DNA of 19,070 nt from Caldisericales bacterium (GTDB lineage Bacteria > Caldisericota > Caldisericia > Caldisericales > Caldisericaceae). The stretch's first letter is position 1, and the number at the start of each line of letters is the position of its first letter. The position numbers were made by a program, and so were the translations under genes. The stretch covers positions 1 through 19,070 of the forward strand of contig WFSP01000079.1 of assembly GCA_015485995.1 (NCBI GenBank). Direction: 5' to 3'. Positions 1 through 8,510 of the stretch are shown piece after piece. The notes beneath the pieces were generated by a model that did no database searches, was not told where the DNA came from, and saw only the letters and a list, made by a program, of their open reading frames with translations.

Positions 1-4
1 CGTT

Positions 5-12
5 ACCTCTCT
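5..12 (-). promoter_or_regulatory. Shine-Dalgarno sequence of a gene starting beyond the left edge
   Basis: On the minus strand this reads AGAGAGGT and is followed by only four more bases before the window ends. Strong SD sequences elsewhere in this window lie 4 to 9 nt before their start codons, so a start codon just outside the left edge is likely. The site lies downstream of the 34-61 promoter. The gene is not visible; thpR is often followed by recA in bacteria, which is an inference from gene order only. Confidence 0.5.
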
Positions 13-33
13 TGAAAAATTTACTATACCTTT

Positions 34-61
34 ATTATAGTTAATTTCTATGCGAAATCAA
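34..61 (-). promoter_or_regulatory. sigma-70-type promoter for the next gene to the left
   Basis: Minus strand shows TTGATT (56-61), a 16-nt spacer and a perfect TATAAT (34-39). The -35 element lies in the last codons of thpR. The predicted start of transcription would be near position 27, giving a short leader that contains the AGAGAGGT Shine-Dalgarno sequence. The promoter suggests that the gene beyond the edge is expressed partly independently of the tig-to-thpR operon. No LexA-like palindrome was seen. Function is inferred from sequence only. Confidence 0.5.
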
Positions 62-584
62 ACGAAAAAATTTCATCGTAAATCGGACCTTGGGGGGTAA
101 GCGTACTTTTTATCAGTAAGATGCCGCTTGCACTCACATTGATTTTATCAAAACCCAAATCCTTAATAGTATCCAAATTAACACCTCGGCCTCTTACCCT
201 ACCTAACGTAAGGTGCGGAATGTGAGTTTTTTCTTTGTTAAAGCCAATCCCTTTAAGCCTATCGTCAAGCCTTATCATTAAATTTACAATATTCTCTGCA
301 TTTACTACAGGAATAAAAATAACTCTTGCGTTCTTTTTGCTGGGAAATCCGTTTATTCCTTCATAGGAAAATGAAAACGGGACAAACGAACGGGACACCT
401 CCAGCAGAACATCGCTAATTTGATTAACGTTCTCTCGTTTAACCTCTCCAAGAAACTTTAAAGTAAGATGAATATTTTCCGTTTCTACCCACTTTACTCC
501 GGAAAATCTCCGCATAAGAGGCTTTTTGACAGAAAACACAAACTTTTTATTCAGGTCAGTTTTTAAAGCAATAAAAAGTCTCAT
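48..584 (-). CDS. thpR: RNA 2',3'-cyclic phosphodiesterase (ThpR/LigT, 2H family)
   Basis: A 178-residue member of the 2H phosphoesterase superfamily. Family members hydrolyse 2',3'-cyclic phosphate RNA ends, and some also show 2'-5' RNA ligase activity. Both catalytic HxTx motifs are visible: HLTL at residues 39-42, followed by KFLGEV, and HLTL at 124-127, followed by GRV. The N-terminus MRLFIAL and the full length are typical of the family. The ATG overlaps the rimO stop as ATGA, and a GGAGG lies about 7 nt upstream, so the start is well supported. It is the last gene of the tig-clp-lon-rimO run. Its cytoplasmic RNA substrate cannot be told from sequence. Confidence 0.9.
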   Translation of the reverse strand: MRLFIALKTDLNKKFVFSVKKPLMRRFSGVKWVETENIHLTLKFLGEVKRENVNQISDVLLEVSRSFVPFSFSYEGINGFPSKKNARVIFIPVVNAENIVNLMIRLDDRLKGIGFNKEKTHIPHLTLGRVRGRGVNLDTIKDLGFDKINVSASGILLIKSTLTPQGPIYDEIFSFDFA

Positions 585-1888
585 TTAATAGCCTCCGCAA
601 GCAATCTCTCGGAATCGGAGCCAGTCATCTTTGCATTGCAAATTTTACCTTCCGCTACATCTCCGCGTATTAAGACATAATCATCTATCTCAGGCGCATC
701 AAATTGAGTTCTGCCAATAAACCCATTCAGCGGTTCATCATAATAGTCTACAATCACGGGTAAGGCTCTGCCTACCATATTATTAAGTTTTTCCGCATTT
801 ATTTTCAATTGCATCTCTTCAATTTCTTTCTTCCGCTCAATTTTAACTTTTTTAGGAACTTGCATATCCATCTCATAACTTTCAGTGCCTTCTTCCCAGG
901 AAAAAGCAAAGGCACCCAAATGTTCAAAGCGGACATCTTTTATAAATAACTTTAATTCCTCGAATTCTCTTTCCGTTTCCCCCGGAAAACCGGTTATTAC
1001 AGTAGTTCTTATTGCAATATGTTTGTCCTTAAGCATATCTATAACTTTCTCCGTTTGTTCACGCCCGTGAGTTCTTCTCATTCGTCGTAAGAGTTTATCA
1101 TTTATATGCTGAATAGGCACATCAACATACGGCACAACTTTGTTGCTACTTGCAATATAATCGATAAGTGTTTTGTTTATTTCAGAAGGATAGGTATACA
1201 AAATGCGAATCCATTTTAAGTCTTTAACATTTTCAAGTTTTTCAAGAAGATCCAATAGTCTGTTCCTGCCGTAAAGATCTACGCCGTATTGAGTTGTATC
1301 CTGGGCTATAAGTATTAACTCTTTAACTCCGTTATCTACAAGTCTTTTCGCCTCATCAATTAAAAAATCCATTCTAAAACTATGGACTTTCCCTTTGATT
1401 TTAGGTATAAGGCAAAAAGCGCAATTATGATTGCAACCATCTGCAATTTTTAAGTACTCATAATGAGGTAAAGTAACTTGAAATCTTGGAATGCTTATAT
1501 GTTCAAATTTGTTGCTAACAAATATTCTTTTTCTGCTCGTAAATACATCCGTAATTTTTTCCAAATCATTTGTTCCGGTAAGTGCGTCTATTTCAGGAAA
1601 TTTTTTTAGTAATCTTTCCTTTGATAAAGAAGGATAACATCCGGAAACTACAATTTTTTTAATTTTACCTTCTTTTTTCTTTTTAATGAATTCCTTTATA
1701 ACATTTTCTGCCTCTTCCCTCGCAGTTTCCAAAAAAGCACAGGTATTTATTATAACGGATTGCGCTTCATCAATGTCAAACGTTATATGAAACCCACCTT
1801 GCAAAAGTTTTCCTAATAATCTTTCACTGTCCACAAGGTTTTTAGGGCATCCGAGGCTTACAATGCCGATAGGTTCAAAATCTCTCAT
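581..1888 (-). CDS. rimO: ribosomal protein uS12 (S12) methylthiotransferase RimO
   Basis: This radical SAM enzyme places a methylthio group on a conserved aspartate of ribosomal protein uS12. The 435 residues match the usual family length. The N-terminal UPF0004 domain carries the three cysteines of the auxiliary 4Fe-4S cluster: C14 in the RimO-type SLGCPKNLVDSE, C50 in INTCAF and C84 in SGCYPS. The radical SAM cluster motif CNHNCAFC is at 152-159. A C-terminal TRAM-like RNA-binding region occupies about 365-435. The SLGCPKNLVDSE motif separates RimO from the tRNA-modifying MiaB. The ATG overlaps the stop of the rodZ-like gene by one base (TAATG) and has no close Shine-Dalgarno sequence (GAGG lies about 16 nt upstream), so translational coupling is likely. 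Confidence 0.95.
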   Translation of the reverse strand: MRDFEPIGIVSLGCPKNLVDSERLLGKLLQGGFHITFDIDEAQSVIINTCAFLETAREEAENVIKEFIKKKKEGKIKKIVVSGCYPSLSKERLLKKFPEIDALTGTNDLEKITDVFTSRKRIFVSNKFEHISIPRFQVTLPHYEYLKIADGCNHNCAFCLIPKIKGKVHSFRMDFLIDEAKRLVDNGVKELILIAQDTTQYGVDLYGRNRLLDLLEKLENVKDLKWIRILYTYPSEINKTLIDYIASSNKVVPYVDVPIQHINDKLLRRMRRTHGREQTEKVIDMLKDKHIAIRTTVITGFPGETEREFEELKLFIKDVRFEHLGAFAFSWEEGTESYEMDMQVPKKVKIERKKEIEEMQLKINAEKLNNMVGRALPVIVDYYDEPLNGFIGRTQFDAPEIDDYVLIRGDVAEGKICNAKMTGSDSERLLAEAIK

Positions 1889-2616
1889 TACGGTTTATAC
1901 GTAACCTCAAGAACCTTCTTGTTCTTACTCACTACCACAGGACTCTTTTCATTCACGCTCACAAAAGCATGAGTTGCATTGCCAAACTTTATTTTCACAT
2001 ATTGCTTACCTTTAAAAGTTTTGCTTTCTCCCTTGCGGATAAAGAATTGGCTATATTGCCCGTCTATCGTAACGCCTACCCAGCAAAGCTCGTCTGCAGA
2101 AACTGTTACATTAATACCTTCCATTTTATTTTCAACAGGCGAAGTAGTTTTTTTACCTTCTTCTGGTTTTGACTTTGGTTGAGCAGTATTTTCAGAGGGC
2201 TTTTGTGTTTCTTCAGTTGGTAGGACAGTGGTTTCAGAAGAATTATTTGTGCTTTGCGGATTACTCCTTTTATTTGTGTGCATTAAAGCAATTACCGCAA
2301 AGAAGCATACAAGAAGTAATGCCACAAAAACTATATAGAAACGTTTTGTATGGGGACTATGCTCTGATTTTTTGTTCTCTTCTTTTTCTCTAAAAAGTGC
2401 TTTATATGTGGCTACAAGAGGCTCCGGATCCATATCCAGAACCTCTGCATATTTCCTTATATAGGCATTAATAAACCCGTCATACTGCTTAAATTCATTA
2501 TTCTCAATCTGCTCAAGATAATACTCTCTTATAAGAGTTTTTTTTGCAACCTCTTCAAGAGTTAAATTTTGTTCCTCTCTTTCTTCTTTTAATGAACTGC
2601 CAACATCAAGTTTCAA
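1888..2616 (-). CDS. rodZ: RodZ-like membrane-anchored helix-turn-helix protein
   Basis: A 242-residue protein with the RodZ domain order. A cytoplasmic Xre/HTH_25-type helix-turn-helix spans about residues 7-72, then one hydrophobic membrane segment at 93-112, a Ser/Thr/Pro/Glu-rich linker at about 113-165, and a beta-rich DUF4115 domain at about 168-235 that would lie outside the membrane. In studied bacteria RodZ links MreB to the elongation machinery and helps keep rod shape; some homologues also affect mRNA levels. The start is TTG, because an in-frame stop lies just upstream and the HTH domain begins almost at once. A GGAGGAGG lies about 15 nt upstream, farther than usual. The start overlaps the 3' end of lon by 11 nt. 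No mreB is in the window, so a cell-shape role is inferred. Confidence 0.8.
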   Translation of the reverse strand: MKLDVGSSLKEEREEQNLTLEEVAKKTLIREYYLEQIENNEFKQYDGFINAYIRKYAEVLDMDPEPLVATYKALFREKEENKKSEHSPHTKRFYIVFVALLLVCFFAVIALMHTNKRSNPQSTNNSSETTVLPTEETQKPSENTAQPKSKPEEGKKTTSPVENKMEGINVTVSADELCWVGVTIDGQYSQFFIRKGESKTFKGKQYVKIKFGNATHAFVSVNEKSPVVVSKNKKVLEVTYKP

Positions 2617-4927
2617 ATGATACTTTTAATGCCTCCTCCACGTTTTCTATTAAAACAAATTTTAGTTTGTTCTTTGCTTCTTTAGGGATCTCTTTCAAAT
2701 CATTTTTATTCTGTGCAGGCAAAACAATAGTTTTTATCCCTGCACGGTAAGCACCTAACACCTTTTCTTTGATTCCACCAACAGGAAGGACTCTACCTCT
2801 CAACGTAATCTCACCTGTCATTGAAACATCTTTATTAACGGCTTTACCGGTAAGTATCGAAACAAGTGCCGTAAAAATTGCAACCCCGGCAGAAGGTCCT
2901 TCTTTAGGGATAGCTCCTTCGGGTACATGAATATGAATATCGAATTTTTCATTAAAGTTAGGATCTACACCAAGTAATTTAGCATGGGAACGAACATAGC
3001 TCAAAGCGGCCTGGGCACTTTCTTTCATTACATCTCCAAGCTGCCCGGTAAGGATCAGGTTGCCTTTGCCTTTCATTTTTGTAGCTTCTATATAAACGAT
3101 ATCCCCACCTACCTGAGTAACTACCATCCCACAAACAACACCAACTCTACTTTTTTTCTCCTGAATTCCTGTTAGGAAAATCGAATTGCCAAGGTATTTT
3201 TCAAGGTTTTTGTCTGTTACCTTAATCTTTTTAAATCCTTTTTCTACTTTCTTCTTTGCCACCTTACGCATAATTTTCATTATCATACGCTCAATATTTC
3301 TTAGCCCTGCTTCTCTCGTATATTCACGCACAATTCTATACAAGGCTTTTTTAGAAATTTCCAGGTCTTTATCTGTAAGGCCATGCGCTTTCAACTGTTT
3401 GGGAATAATAAATTCGCGTGCAATATGAACTTTTTCCTCATCAATATACCCCGGAAGAGAGATAAGCTCCATTCTGTCCAATAGCGCCGGGGGAATTGTA
3501 TCAACTATATTCGCAGTAGTGATAAAAAGAACTTCAGATAGATCAAAAGGCAGTTCTATGTAGTGGTCAGAAAACGCATTATTTTGCTCAGGGTCAAGAG
3601 CCTCAAGCAAAGCAGCTGTGGGATCTCCTCTAAAATCTGCTCCTACTTTGTCAATTTCATCTAAAAGGAACACAGGGTTTTTCACATTCACCTGTTTAAT
3701 TCCCTGAATTATTCTTCCGGGCATCGCACCAACATACGTTCTTCTATGACCTCTTATTTCAGCTTCGTCTCTAATTCCGCCCAGAGAAACATGCACAAAT
3801 TTTCTCCCTAACGCCTCGGCAACAGACCTACCTAATGAGGTTTTACCAACCCCTGGAGGGCCTACAAGGCAGATAATAGGGCCTTTTATATTTTTCGTAA
3901 GTTTTTTTACGGCAATAAGCTCCAGAACACGCTCTTTTACATTCTTAAGATCATAATGATTTTTATCTAAAATTTCCTTAGCCTTTTTAACATTAATGCG
4001 GTCCTTTGTGTGTTTATCCCAAGGCAAGTCAATAAGCCAATCAAGATAATTTCTTATTACGCCACTTTCAGGGCTCATCACCGGAATCTTCTTTAATCTT
4101 TCTAATTCCTCTTCAATCTTGTCCTTTACATATTCAGGAAGTTTACGTCCTTTGAGCCGTTTTTTATATTCACCAATTTCTCCTGCTTCTTCTCCTGCTT
4201 CGCCAAGCTCTTTTTCTATTTCTTTTAACTTTTCTCGTAAGAAATATTCTTTCTGGCTCTTTTCAATCTTGCTTCTCACTTCATCATCAATCTTTCTACT
4301 AAGTTCTAAAATAGTAATCTCTCTTTCAAGAATTTGTGCAATTTGTTTTAACCTCTCTGTTACATCAATAATAGAAAGCAAATTCTGTTTTTCCTCAACA
4401 CTAAGGAACATATTAGATGCAACAACATCCGCAAAACGCTCCGGTTCAATAGTATTCGCAAGTGAAACAAGAATATCCTGAGGTACTTTTTTATTTAAAT
4501 CCGCATAAACCGTAAACTTCTCTGTTACAAGGCGTATTAATGCATCTTGCCTGAGGGTTTTTCCCCCCGTCTGAGTTTCAATAGGTTCCACTTCCACTTT
4601 CCAATAATTTCCGCTTGCATCAAACTTCTTAATTCTAACACGTTGAATTCCTTCAACAAGAATTCGATAAGTTCCATCGGGTAATTTAAGAAGCTGCAAG
4701 ATTTCAGCTCCTACTCCTACATCATAAACATCCTCTTCTTTGGGATCCTCTACAAGCCCGTTTTTCTGCGTAGCAAGAACAATCATTTTACCGTTTGTGA
4801 GGGCTTTTTCAATTGAAGCAATAGATTTTGCCCTTCCCACTAAAAGAGGAATCACCATATAGGGAAATATCACTATATTTCTTAGTGGTATTAAGGGTGC
4901 GCTACTTACTTCCCATTTTTTTTCCAT
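2606..4927 (-). CDS. lon: ATP-dependent protease Lon (LonA type)
   Basis: A 773-residue, full-length soluble LonA that degrades misfolded and regulatory proteins. Domains in order: LON N-terminal substrate domain (about 10-205, starting PLIPLRNIVIFP), charged coiled-coil region (about 205-300), AAA+ module with Walker A GPPGVGKT at 356-363 and Walker B LLDEID at 421-426, and the protease domain from about 590. The catalytic dyad is S679 in EGPSAG and K720 in VGGIKEK. No transmembrane insertion is present, so it is not the archaeal or LonB membrane type. AGGAGG lies 4 nt before the ATG. The gene follows clpX by 15 nt and overlaps the rodZ-like gene by 11 nt. No HrcA or CtsR operator was seen nearby. 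Confidence 0.97.
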   Translation of the reverse strand: MEKKWEVSSAPLIPLRNIVIFPYMVIPLLVGRAKSIASIEKALTNGKMIVLATQKNGLVEDPKEEDVYDVGVGAEILQLLKLPDGTYRILVEGIQRVRIKKFDASGNYWKVEVEPIETQTGGKTLRQDALIRLVTEKFTVYADLNKKVPQDILVSLANTIEPERFADVVASNMFLSVEEKQNLLSIIDVTERLKQIAQILEREITILELSRKIDDEVRSKIEKSQKEYFLREKLKEIEKELGEAGEEAGEIGEYKKRLKGRKLPEYVKDKIEEELERLKKIPVMSPESGVIRNYLDWLIDLPWDKHTKDRINVKKAKEILDKNHYDLKNVKERVLELIAVKKLTKNIKGPIICLVGPPGVGKTSLGRSVAEALGRKFVHVSLGGIRDEAEIRGHRRTYVGAMPGRIIQGIKQVNVKNPVFLLDEIDKVGADFRGDPTAALLEALDPEQNNAFSDHYIELPFDLSEVLFITTANIVDTIPPALLDRMELISLPGYIDEEKVHIAREFIIPKQLKAHGLTDKDLEISKKALYRIVREYTREAGLRNIERMIMKIMRKVAKKKVEKGFKKIKVTDKNLEKYLGNSIFLTGIQEKKSRVGVVCGMVVTQVGGDIVYIEATKMKGKGNLILTGQLGDVMKESAQAALSYVRSHAKLLGVDPNFNEKFDIHIHVPEGAIPKEGPSAGVAIFTALVSILTGKAVNKDVSMTGEITLRGRVLPVGGIKEKVLGAYRAGIKTIVLPAQNKNDLKEIPKEAKNKLKFVLIENVEEALKVSFET

Positions 4928-4942
4928 ATAACCTCCTAAGTC

Positions 4943-6172
4943 CTAAGCAGTTTTTTTCAGATAAGTTCTTTTATTGTTCACATCAAGTAAAACTATATCC
5001 TCGCTGCCTTCCAAAAATTTCTTTGTAATTATGCAGTGCTTTACGTTCTTCATTTCAGGAAGTGTGTACATAAGTTCCGTCATTGAGCATTCTAACACAG
5101 TTTTAAGTCCACGTGCACCAATCCCCAGTTCTAAAGCCTTATCTGCAATATATTCTAATACTTCTTTTTCAAAAGTAAGCTCTATTTCATCCAGTTCAAA
5201 AATCTGCTTATATTGTTTTGTTAAAGAATTTTTAGGTTCTACCAAAATTCGCACAAGTTCCTCGCGTGTTAGTTGTTTAAGCTGAGCAACAACGGGAAAG
5301 CGCCCTATAAATTCAGGAATCATACCAAACTTCACAAGATCCTGGGGAGTAACCTTCATATCTTCAATGCTCATTTCTTTTTCCGAATCAAAACCAATTT
5401 TACGTTTTCCGTTTCTCTCTATTAAAATATCTTTCAATCCTTCGAACGTACCACCCGCTATAAACAAAATATCTTTTGTATTTACTTTTATGAATTCTTG
5501 GTATGGATGTTTTCTGCCTCCGGCAGGAGGAACATTTGCAATAGTCCCTTCCACAATTTTAAGAAGTGCTTGTTGGACTCCCTCACCTGATACGTCACGA
5601 GTAATTGAAGGATTCTCGCTTTTCCTTCCTATTTTATCTATTTCATCTACATAAACCATTCCTGTTTCAGCTTTTCCTACATCAAAGTCCGTAAGCTGAA
5701 GTAATCTTTGTATAATAGTTTCAACATCTTCCCCAACATATCCGGCTTCAGTAAGAGAGGTTGCATCGGATATTGAAAGAGGGACTCCTATAATCTGCGA
5801 AAGTACGCGGGCAAAAAGAGTTTTCCCAGAGCCTGTCGGGCCGATAAGGAGAATATTGCTCTTTTCTATATTCACGTCTCCCTTGTTTGCAATAATCCGT
5901 TTATAATGATTGTATGCTGCAACTGAAATAACTTTTTTAGCTTCTTCCTGGCCTATAATATATTCATCTAATTTTCTGTGAATTTCCCGAGGTTTAGGGA
6001 TATCCTTTACCTTAAATTTAATCCTTTTGGAACTCTCTTTTTGGAGAATATTATAAGCTTTTCGTATACACTCATCGCATATATAAACACCATTTGGCCC
6101 TGCAACAAGCTTATTTACTTCATTGTATTTTTTACCGCAAAAAGAGCAACGTGGTTCTTCTATATCGCTCAC
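4943..6172 (-). CDS. clpX: ATP-dependent Clp protease ATP-binding subunit ClpX
   Basis: A 409-residue AAA+ unfoldase that recognises tagged substrates, including ssrA-tagged peptides, and feeds them to ClpP. The N-terminal zinc-binding domain has C9, C12, C32 and C35. The AAA+ core shows Walker A GPTGSGKT at 111-118, the pore loop GYVG at 144-147, Walker B YVDEID at 174-179, the RKH loop at 220-222 and sensor-2 GARG at 352-355. The ClpP-docking IGF loop is at 259-261. The start is GTG, preceded by a strong GGAGGTGG 9 nt upstream; it overlaps the clpP stop by one base (TAGTG). The smpB gene about 6 kb away belongs to the same tagging pathway. Confidence 0.97.
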   Translation of the reverse strand: MSDIEEPRCSFCGKKYNEVNKLVAGPNGVYICDECIRKAYNILQKESSKRIKFKVKDIPKPREIHRKLDEYIIGQEEAKKVISVAAYNHYKRIIANKGDVNIEKSNILLIGPTGSGKTLFARVLSQIIGVPLSISDATSLTEAGYVGEDVETIIQRLLQLTDFDVGKAETGMVYVDEIDKIGRKSENPSITRDVSGEGVQQALLKIVEGTIANVPPAGGRKHPYQEFIKVNTKDILFIAGGTFEGLKDILIERNGKRKIGFDSEKEMSIEDMKVTPQDLVKFGMIPEFIGRFPVVAQLKQLTREELVRILVEPKNSLTKQYKQIFELDEIELTFEKEVLEYIADKALELGIGARGLKTVLECSMTELMYTLPEMKNVKHCIITKKFLEGSEDIVLLDVNNKRTYLKKTA

Positions 6173-6780
6173 TACTTGTTTCCACCTCCAGAAACATTTT
6201 CGGAACGTGTTATAATCTTATCAATTATTCCGTAAGACTTTGCTTCTTCCGGAGACATAAAAAAATCTCTCTCCGTATCCTTTTGAACTTTTTCCAACGG
6301 TTGGCCCGTATGGAATGAAATAATCTCATTGCCCATACGTTTAATTCTTAATATTTCCTTTGCCTGAATCTCTACATCAGTTGCTTGTCCCTGTGCTCCG
6401 CCCCACGGCTGGTGAATCATAATTCTTGAATGAGGCAACGCATAACGCTTCCCTTTTTCACCCGCAGCAAGCAGTATCGCTGCAAGGGACGCTGCCTGTC
6501 CAAGGCAAATTGTAGAAACAGGAGCTTTTATATATTGCATCGTGTCATATATTGCCATTCCGGGTATTACTTCGCCCCCCGGGCTATTTATATACAAATA
6601 AATATCAGATGCAGAATCCTGTGCTTCAAGAAAAAGCATTTCAGCAACAATCAAATCCGCGATTTCTCCCTGAATCTCACCTGTCAAAAAAACTATTCTA
6701 TCCTTCAACAAGCGAGAGAAAATATCATAGCTCTTTTCCCCTCTACCTGTTTGTTCAACAATAAATGGAACTATCGGCAT
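6172..6780 (-). CDS. clpP: ATP-dependent Clp protease proteolytic subunit ClpP
   Basis: A 202-residue serine peptidase of family S14 that forms the barrel-shaped chamber used by ClpX. The catalytic triad is complete: S98 in GQAAS, H123 in MIHQP and D172 in RDFFMS. The INSPGG loop is at 64-69. The N-terminus [15 protein letters not shown] is that of a standard ClpP without a long propeptide. AAGGAGG sits 8 nt before the ATG, inside the last codons of tig, and only 3 nt separate the two genes. The tig-clpP-clpX-lon order is widely conserved in bacteria. Confidence 0.97.
   Translation of the reverse strand: MPIVPFIVEQTGRGEKSYDIFSRLLKDRIVFLTGEIQGEIADLIVAEMLFLEAQDSASDIYLYINSPGGEVIPGMAIYDTMQYIKAPVSTICLGQAASLAAILLAAGEKGKRYALPHSRIMIHQPWGGAQGQATDVEIQAKEILRIKRMGNEIISFHTGQPLEKVQKDTERDFFMSPEEAKSYGIIDKIITRSENVSGGGNK
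6182..6189 (-). promoter_or_regulatory. Shine-Dalgarno sequence that fixes the clpX GTG start
   Basis: Minus strand GGAGGTGG within the last codons of clpP, 9 nt before the GTG of clpX. It supports the GTG start, which places the complete N-terminal zinc domain (first cysteine at residue 9) in the protein. Confidence 0.7.
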
Positions 6781-6783
6781 AAG

Positions 6784-8016
6784 CTAATCGCCTCCTTGCT
6801 TTTTAATTATAGCACGCTCTTCAAAGAATGAAATTGCCTTTTTCCGAAGAAGCTGATCCTCAATAATACTTTTTACATCTTCCGAAAGTTTTGCTTTCTT
6901 TCTTTCAATGTTTTGTTCATCAAGAAATCTGTCAAATTCTTTCTGTATCTCTTCATCGTTTACTTTTAAAGCATTCTGTTTAATAATAAATCTTATAATG
7001 AGGTCCTTTTTTATATCTTGAACTACTCCCTCTCGAACCTCTTTTTTGAACTCATCCATAGTTTTCTTTTCAGCTTTCAATAAATCATCTAACTTTATTC
7101 CATGCTTCAAATACTGGTTCTCTACATCTTTAATGCGTTTTTCTACTTCTTCCTCTATAAATTTCTCAGGGAGTTCGGTTTTAAGCTCATCCGCTAATTT
7201 ATCCAACGCATTGCTACCCTTCGTCTCTTCTAATTGAAGCTCTTTATTTTTAATGGCTTCTTCTTTTATTTTTTCCTTCATATCTTCAAGGCTATGAAAG
7301 CCTGCATCTTTTGCAAGTTCATCATTTATATCCGGAACATTTTTTTCTTTCACTGCAATAATTTTTACGCGAACATTCATATTTTGAGACTCTACTTCAA
7401 ATTCGTCTCCTTTCGTTTTTCCAATAATTTTTTCGTCAAAATCTCTTACAAATTGTTTCTTTCCTACTTCCACCGCAACATCTTTCCACTCAGCATTTTT
7501 AACTTCATCAACTTTATACTGAAGGTCAACGAGATCCCCTTCTTTAACAACCCTTTCCACGGGCATAATTTCGGTAAAGGTTTTTTGGAGCTCCTTAATT
7601 TTATCTTCTACCTGCTTTTCTATACCCTCATCATTAAATAAAATCTCTATTTTATCAGGTATGTCTACTGTTACCTCAGGGAGAAATTCCATGGTAAGAG
7701 TGCATATAAGTTCTTGTTCTGTAATTTTATCAATTTTTACCTCTGGCCGGGTAATAGGGTTAATCTTCTCTTTTTCAATAAACTCATCGACATCTTTTTG
7801 AAGAAGTAAGTCGACAGCTTCTTCCAAAAGCCTGCCTTGGCCAACAAATGGTGCACCTATTTCATACGGAGCCTTACCCTGTCTGAAACCAGGAACTCTT
7901 ACCTTATTAATAAGCTTTTTATATACATTTTTCTTGGCATCTTCTATTTCTGCTTTGTTGTTTTGTGCCTCAAAAACAATTTTCGTTTTTGATTGCTCTT
8001 TGATTTTGTATTCCAT
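6784..8016 (-). CDS. tig: trigger factor, ribosome-associated chaperone
   Basis: A 410-residue chaperone that sits at the ribosomal exit tunnel and shields nascent chains; the family also has peptidyl-prolyl isomerase activity. The N-terminal ribosome-binding domain (about 1-115) holds the signature PGFRQGKAP at 42-50. An FKBP-like domain lies at about 155-225. The remaining long, Lys/Glu-rich helical region (about 230-410) is the C-terminal substrate cradle. The length is slightly below that of the E. coli protein. GAAAGGAG lies 6 to 7 nt before the ATG. The gene begins 25 nt after the CCA end of tRNA-Leu, with no clear promoter or terminator between, so read-through from the tRNA array is likely. 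Confidence 0.95.
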   Translation of the reverse strand: MEYKIKEQSKTKIVFEAQNNKAEIEDAKKNVYKKLINKVRVPGFRQGKAPYEIGAPFVGQGRLLEEAVDLLLQKDVDEFIEKEKINPITRPEVKIDKITEQELICTLTMEFLPEVTVDIPDKIEILFNDEGIEKQVEDKIKELQKTFTEIMPVERVVKEGDLVDLQYKVDEVKNAEWKDVAVEVGKKQFVRDFDEKIIGKTKGDEFEVESQNMNVRVKIIAVKEKNVPDINDELAKDAGFHSLEDMKEKIKEEAIKNKELQLEETKGSNALDKLADELKTELPEKFIEEEVEKRIKDVENQYLKHGIKLDDLLKAEKKTMDEFKKEVREGVVQDIKKDLIIRFIIKQNALKVNDEEIQKEFDRFLDEQNIERKKAKLSEDVKSIIEDQLLRKKAISFFEERAIIKKQGGD

Positions 8017-8041
8017 CTTTTACTCCTTTCTAATATAAAAA

Positions 8042-8126
8042 TGGTGCGAAGGGCGGGACTTGAACCCGCATGGGTCTCCCCACTGGATCCTAAGTCCAGC
8101 GCGTCTTCCAATTCCGCCACCCTCGC
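8042..8126 (-). tRNA. tRNA-Leu (anticodon UAG)
   Basis: An 85-nt class II tRNA with a long variable arm. Acceptor strand GCGAGGG pairs with CCTTCGC (one G-U pair), followed by discriminator A and an encoded CCA. The anticodon stem CTGGA/TCCAG encloses loop CTTAGGA, giving anticodon TAG. It is the last tRNA of the array and is followed immediately by TTTTT and then the tig ribosome-binding site. Confidence 0.95.
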
Positions 8127-8154
8127 ACTTCCCTCTGTTTTATAGTCATAAAAA

Positions 8155-8230
8155 TGGTGGGTCCTGCGGGACTTGAACCCGCAACCCACGGATTAAGAGT
8201 CCGTTGCTCTACCAATTGAGCCAAGGACCC
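8155..8230 (-). tRNA. tRNA-Lys (anticodon CUU)
   Basis: A 76-nt tRNA. Acceptor GGGTCCT pairs perfectly with AGGACCC, then discriminator A and encoded CCA. The anticodon stem ACGGA/TCCGT encloses loop CTCTTAA, anticodon CTT. The T-arm has GCGGG/CCCGC around TTCAAGT. Confidence 0.96.
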
Positions 8231-8247
8231 ACCTGTAATATAAAACA

Positions 8248-8323
8248 TGGCGCGCCTAGCAGGAGTCGAACCCGCAACCAACGGATCCGAAGTCCGCCGC
8301 TCTATCCATTGAGCTATAGGCGC
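8248..8323 (-). tRNA. tRNA-Arg (anticodon UCG)
   Basis: A 76-nt tRNA. Acceptor GCGCCTA pairs with TAGGCGC, discriminator G, encoded CCA. The anticodon stem GCGGA/TCCGT (one G-U) encloses CTTCGGA, anticodon TCG, for CGN-box arginine codons. Its D-arm resembles those of the two other Arg tRNAs in the array. It starts 6 nt before the 3' end of the neighbouring tRNA-Arg(CCU). Confidence 0.94.
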
Positions 8324-8329
8324 CTCTTC

Positions 8330-8406
8330 TGGTGCGCCCAACAGGATTTGAACCTGTGGCCTGCGGATTAGGAATCCGCCGCTCTATCCTACTGAGCTAT
8401 GGGCGC
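8330..8406 (-). tRNA. tRNA-Arg (anticodon CCU)
   Basis: A 77-nt tRNA reading AGG. Acceptor GCGCCCA pairs with TGGGCGC, discriminator A, encoded CCA. The anticodon stem GCGGA/TCCGC encloses TTCCTAA, anticodon CCT. The T-arm ACAGG/CCTGT encloses TTCAAAT. The first 26 nt are identical to tRNA-Arg(UCU) at 8511-8587, which suggests a duplication followed by an anticodon change. Confidence 0.95.
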
Positions 8407-8428
8407 AATAACCCAGTACTTTACTCGC

Positions 8429-8505
8429 TGGGGTGGGTGAGGAGACTCGAACTCCCAACAACCGGATCCACAGTCCGGTACTCTAACCGTTGAGCTACAC
8501 CCACC
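8429..8505 (-). tRNA. tRNA-His (anticodon GUG)
   Basis: Acceptor GTGGGTG pairs with CACCCAC. The histidine-specific extra G at position -1 is encoded (8505) and faces discriminator C73, the hallmark pair recognised by HisRS. Encoded CCA. The anticodon stem CCGGA/TCCGG encloses CTGTGGA, anticodon GTG. Confidence 0.96.
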
Positions 8506-8510
8506 ACCTA

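Noticed and set aside
4119..4481. Plus-strand frame of 120 codons opposite lon
   Set aside because: It is a Ser/Phe/Leu-rich antisense shadow of the Lys/Glu-rich coiled-coil part of Lon, without a ribosome-binding site or domain. The same holds for the other plus-strand frames.
8017..8060. Separate promoter for tig in the gap after tRNA-Leu
   Set aside because: TATATT is present as a possible -10, but no -35-like sequence stands 15 to 19 nt upstream within the tRNA gene.
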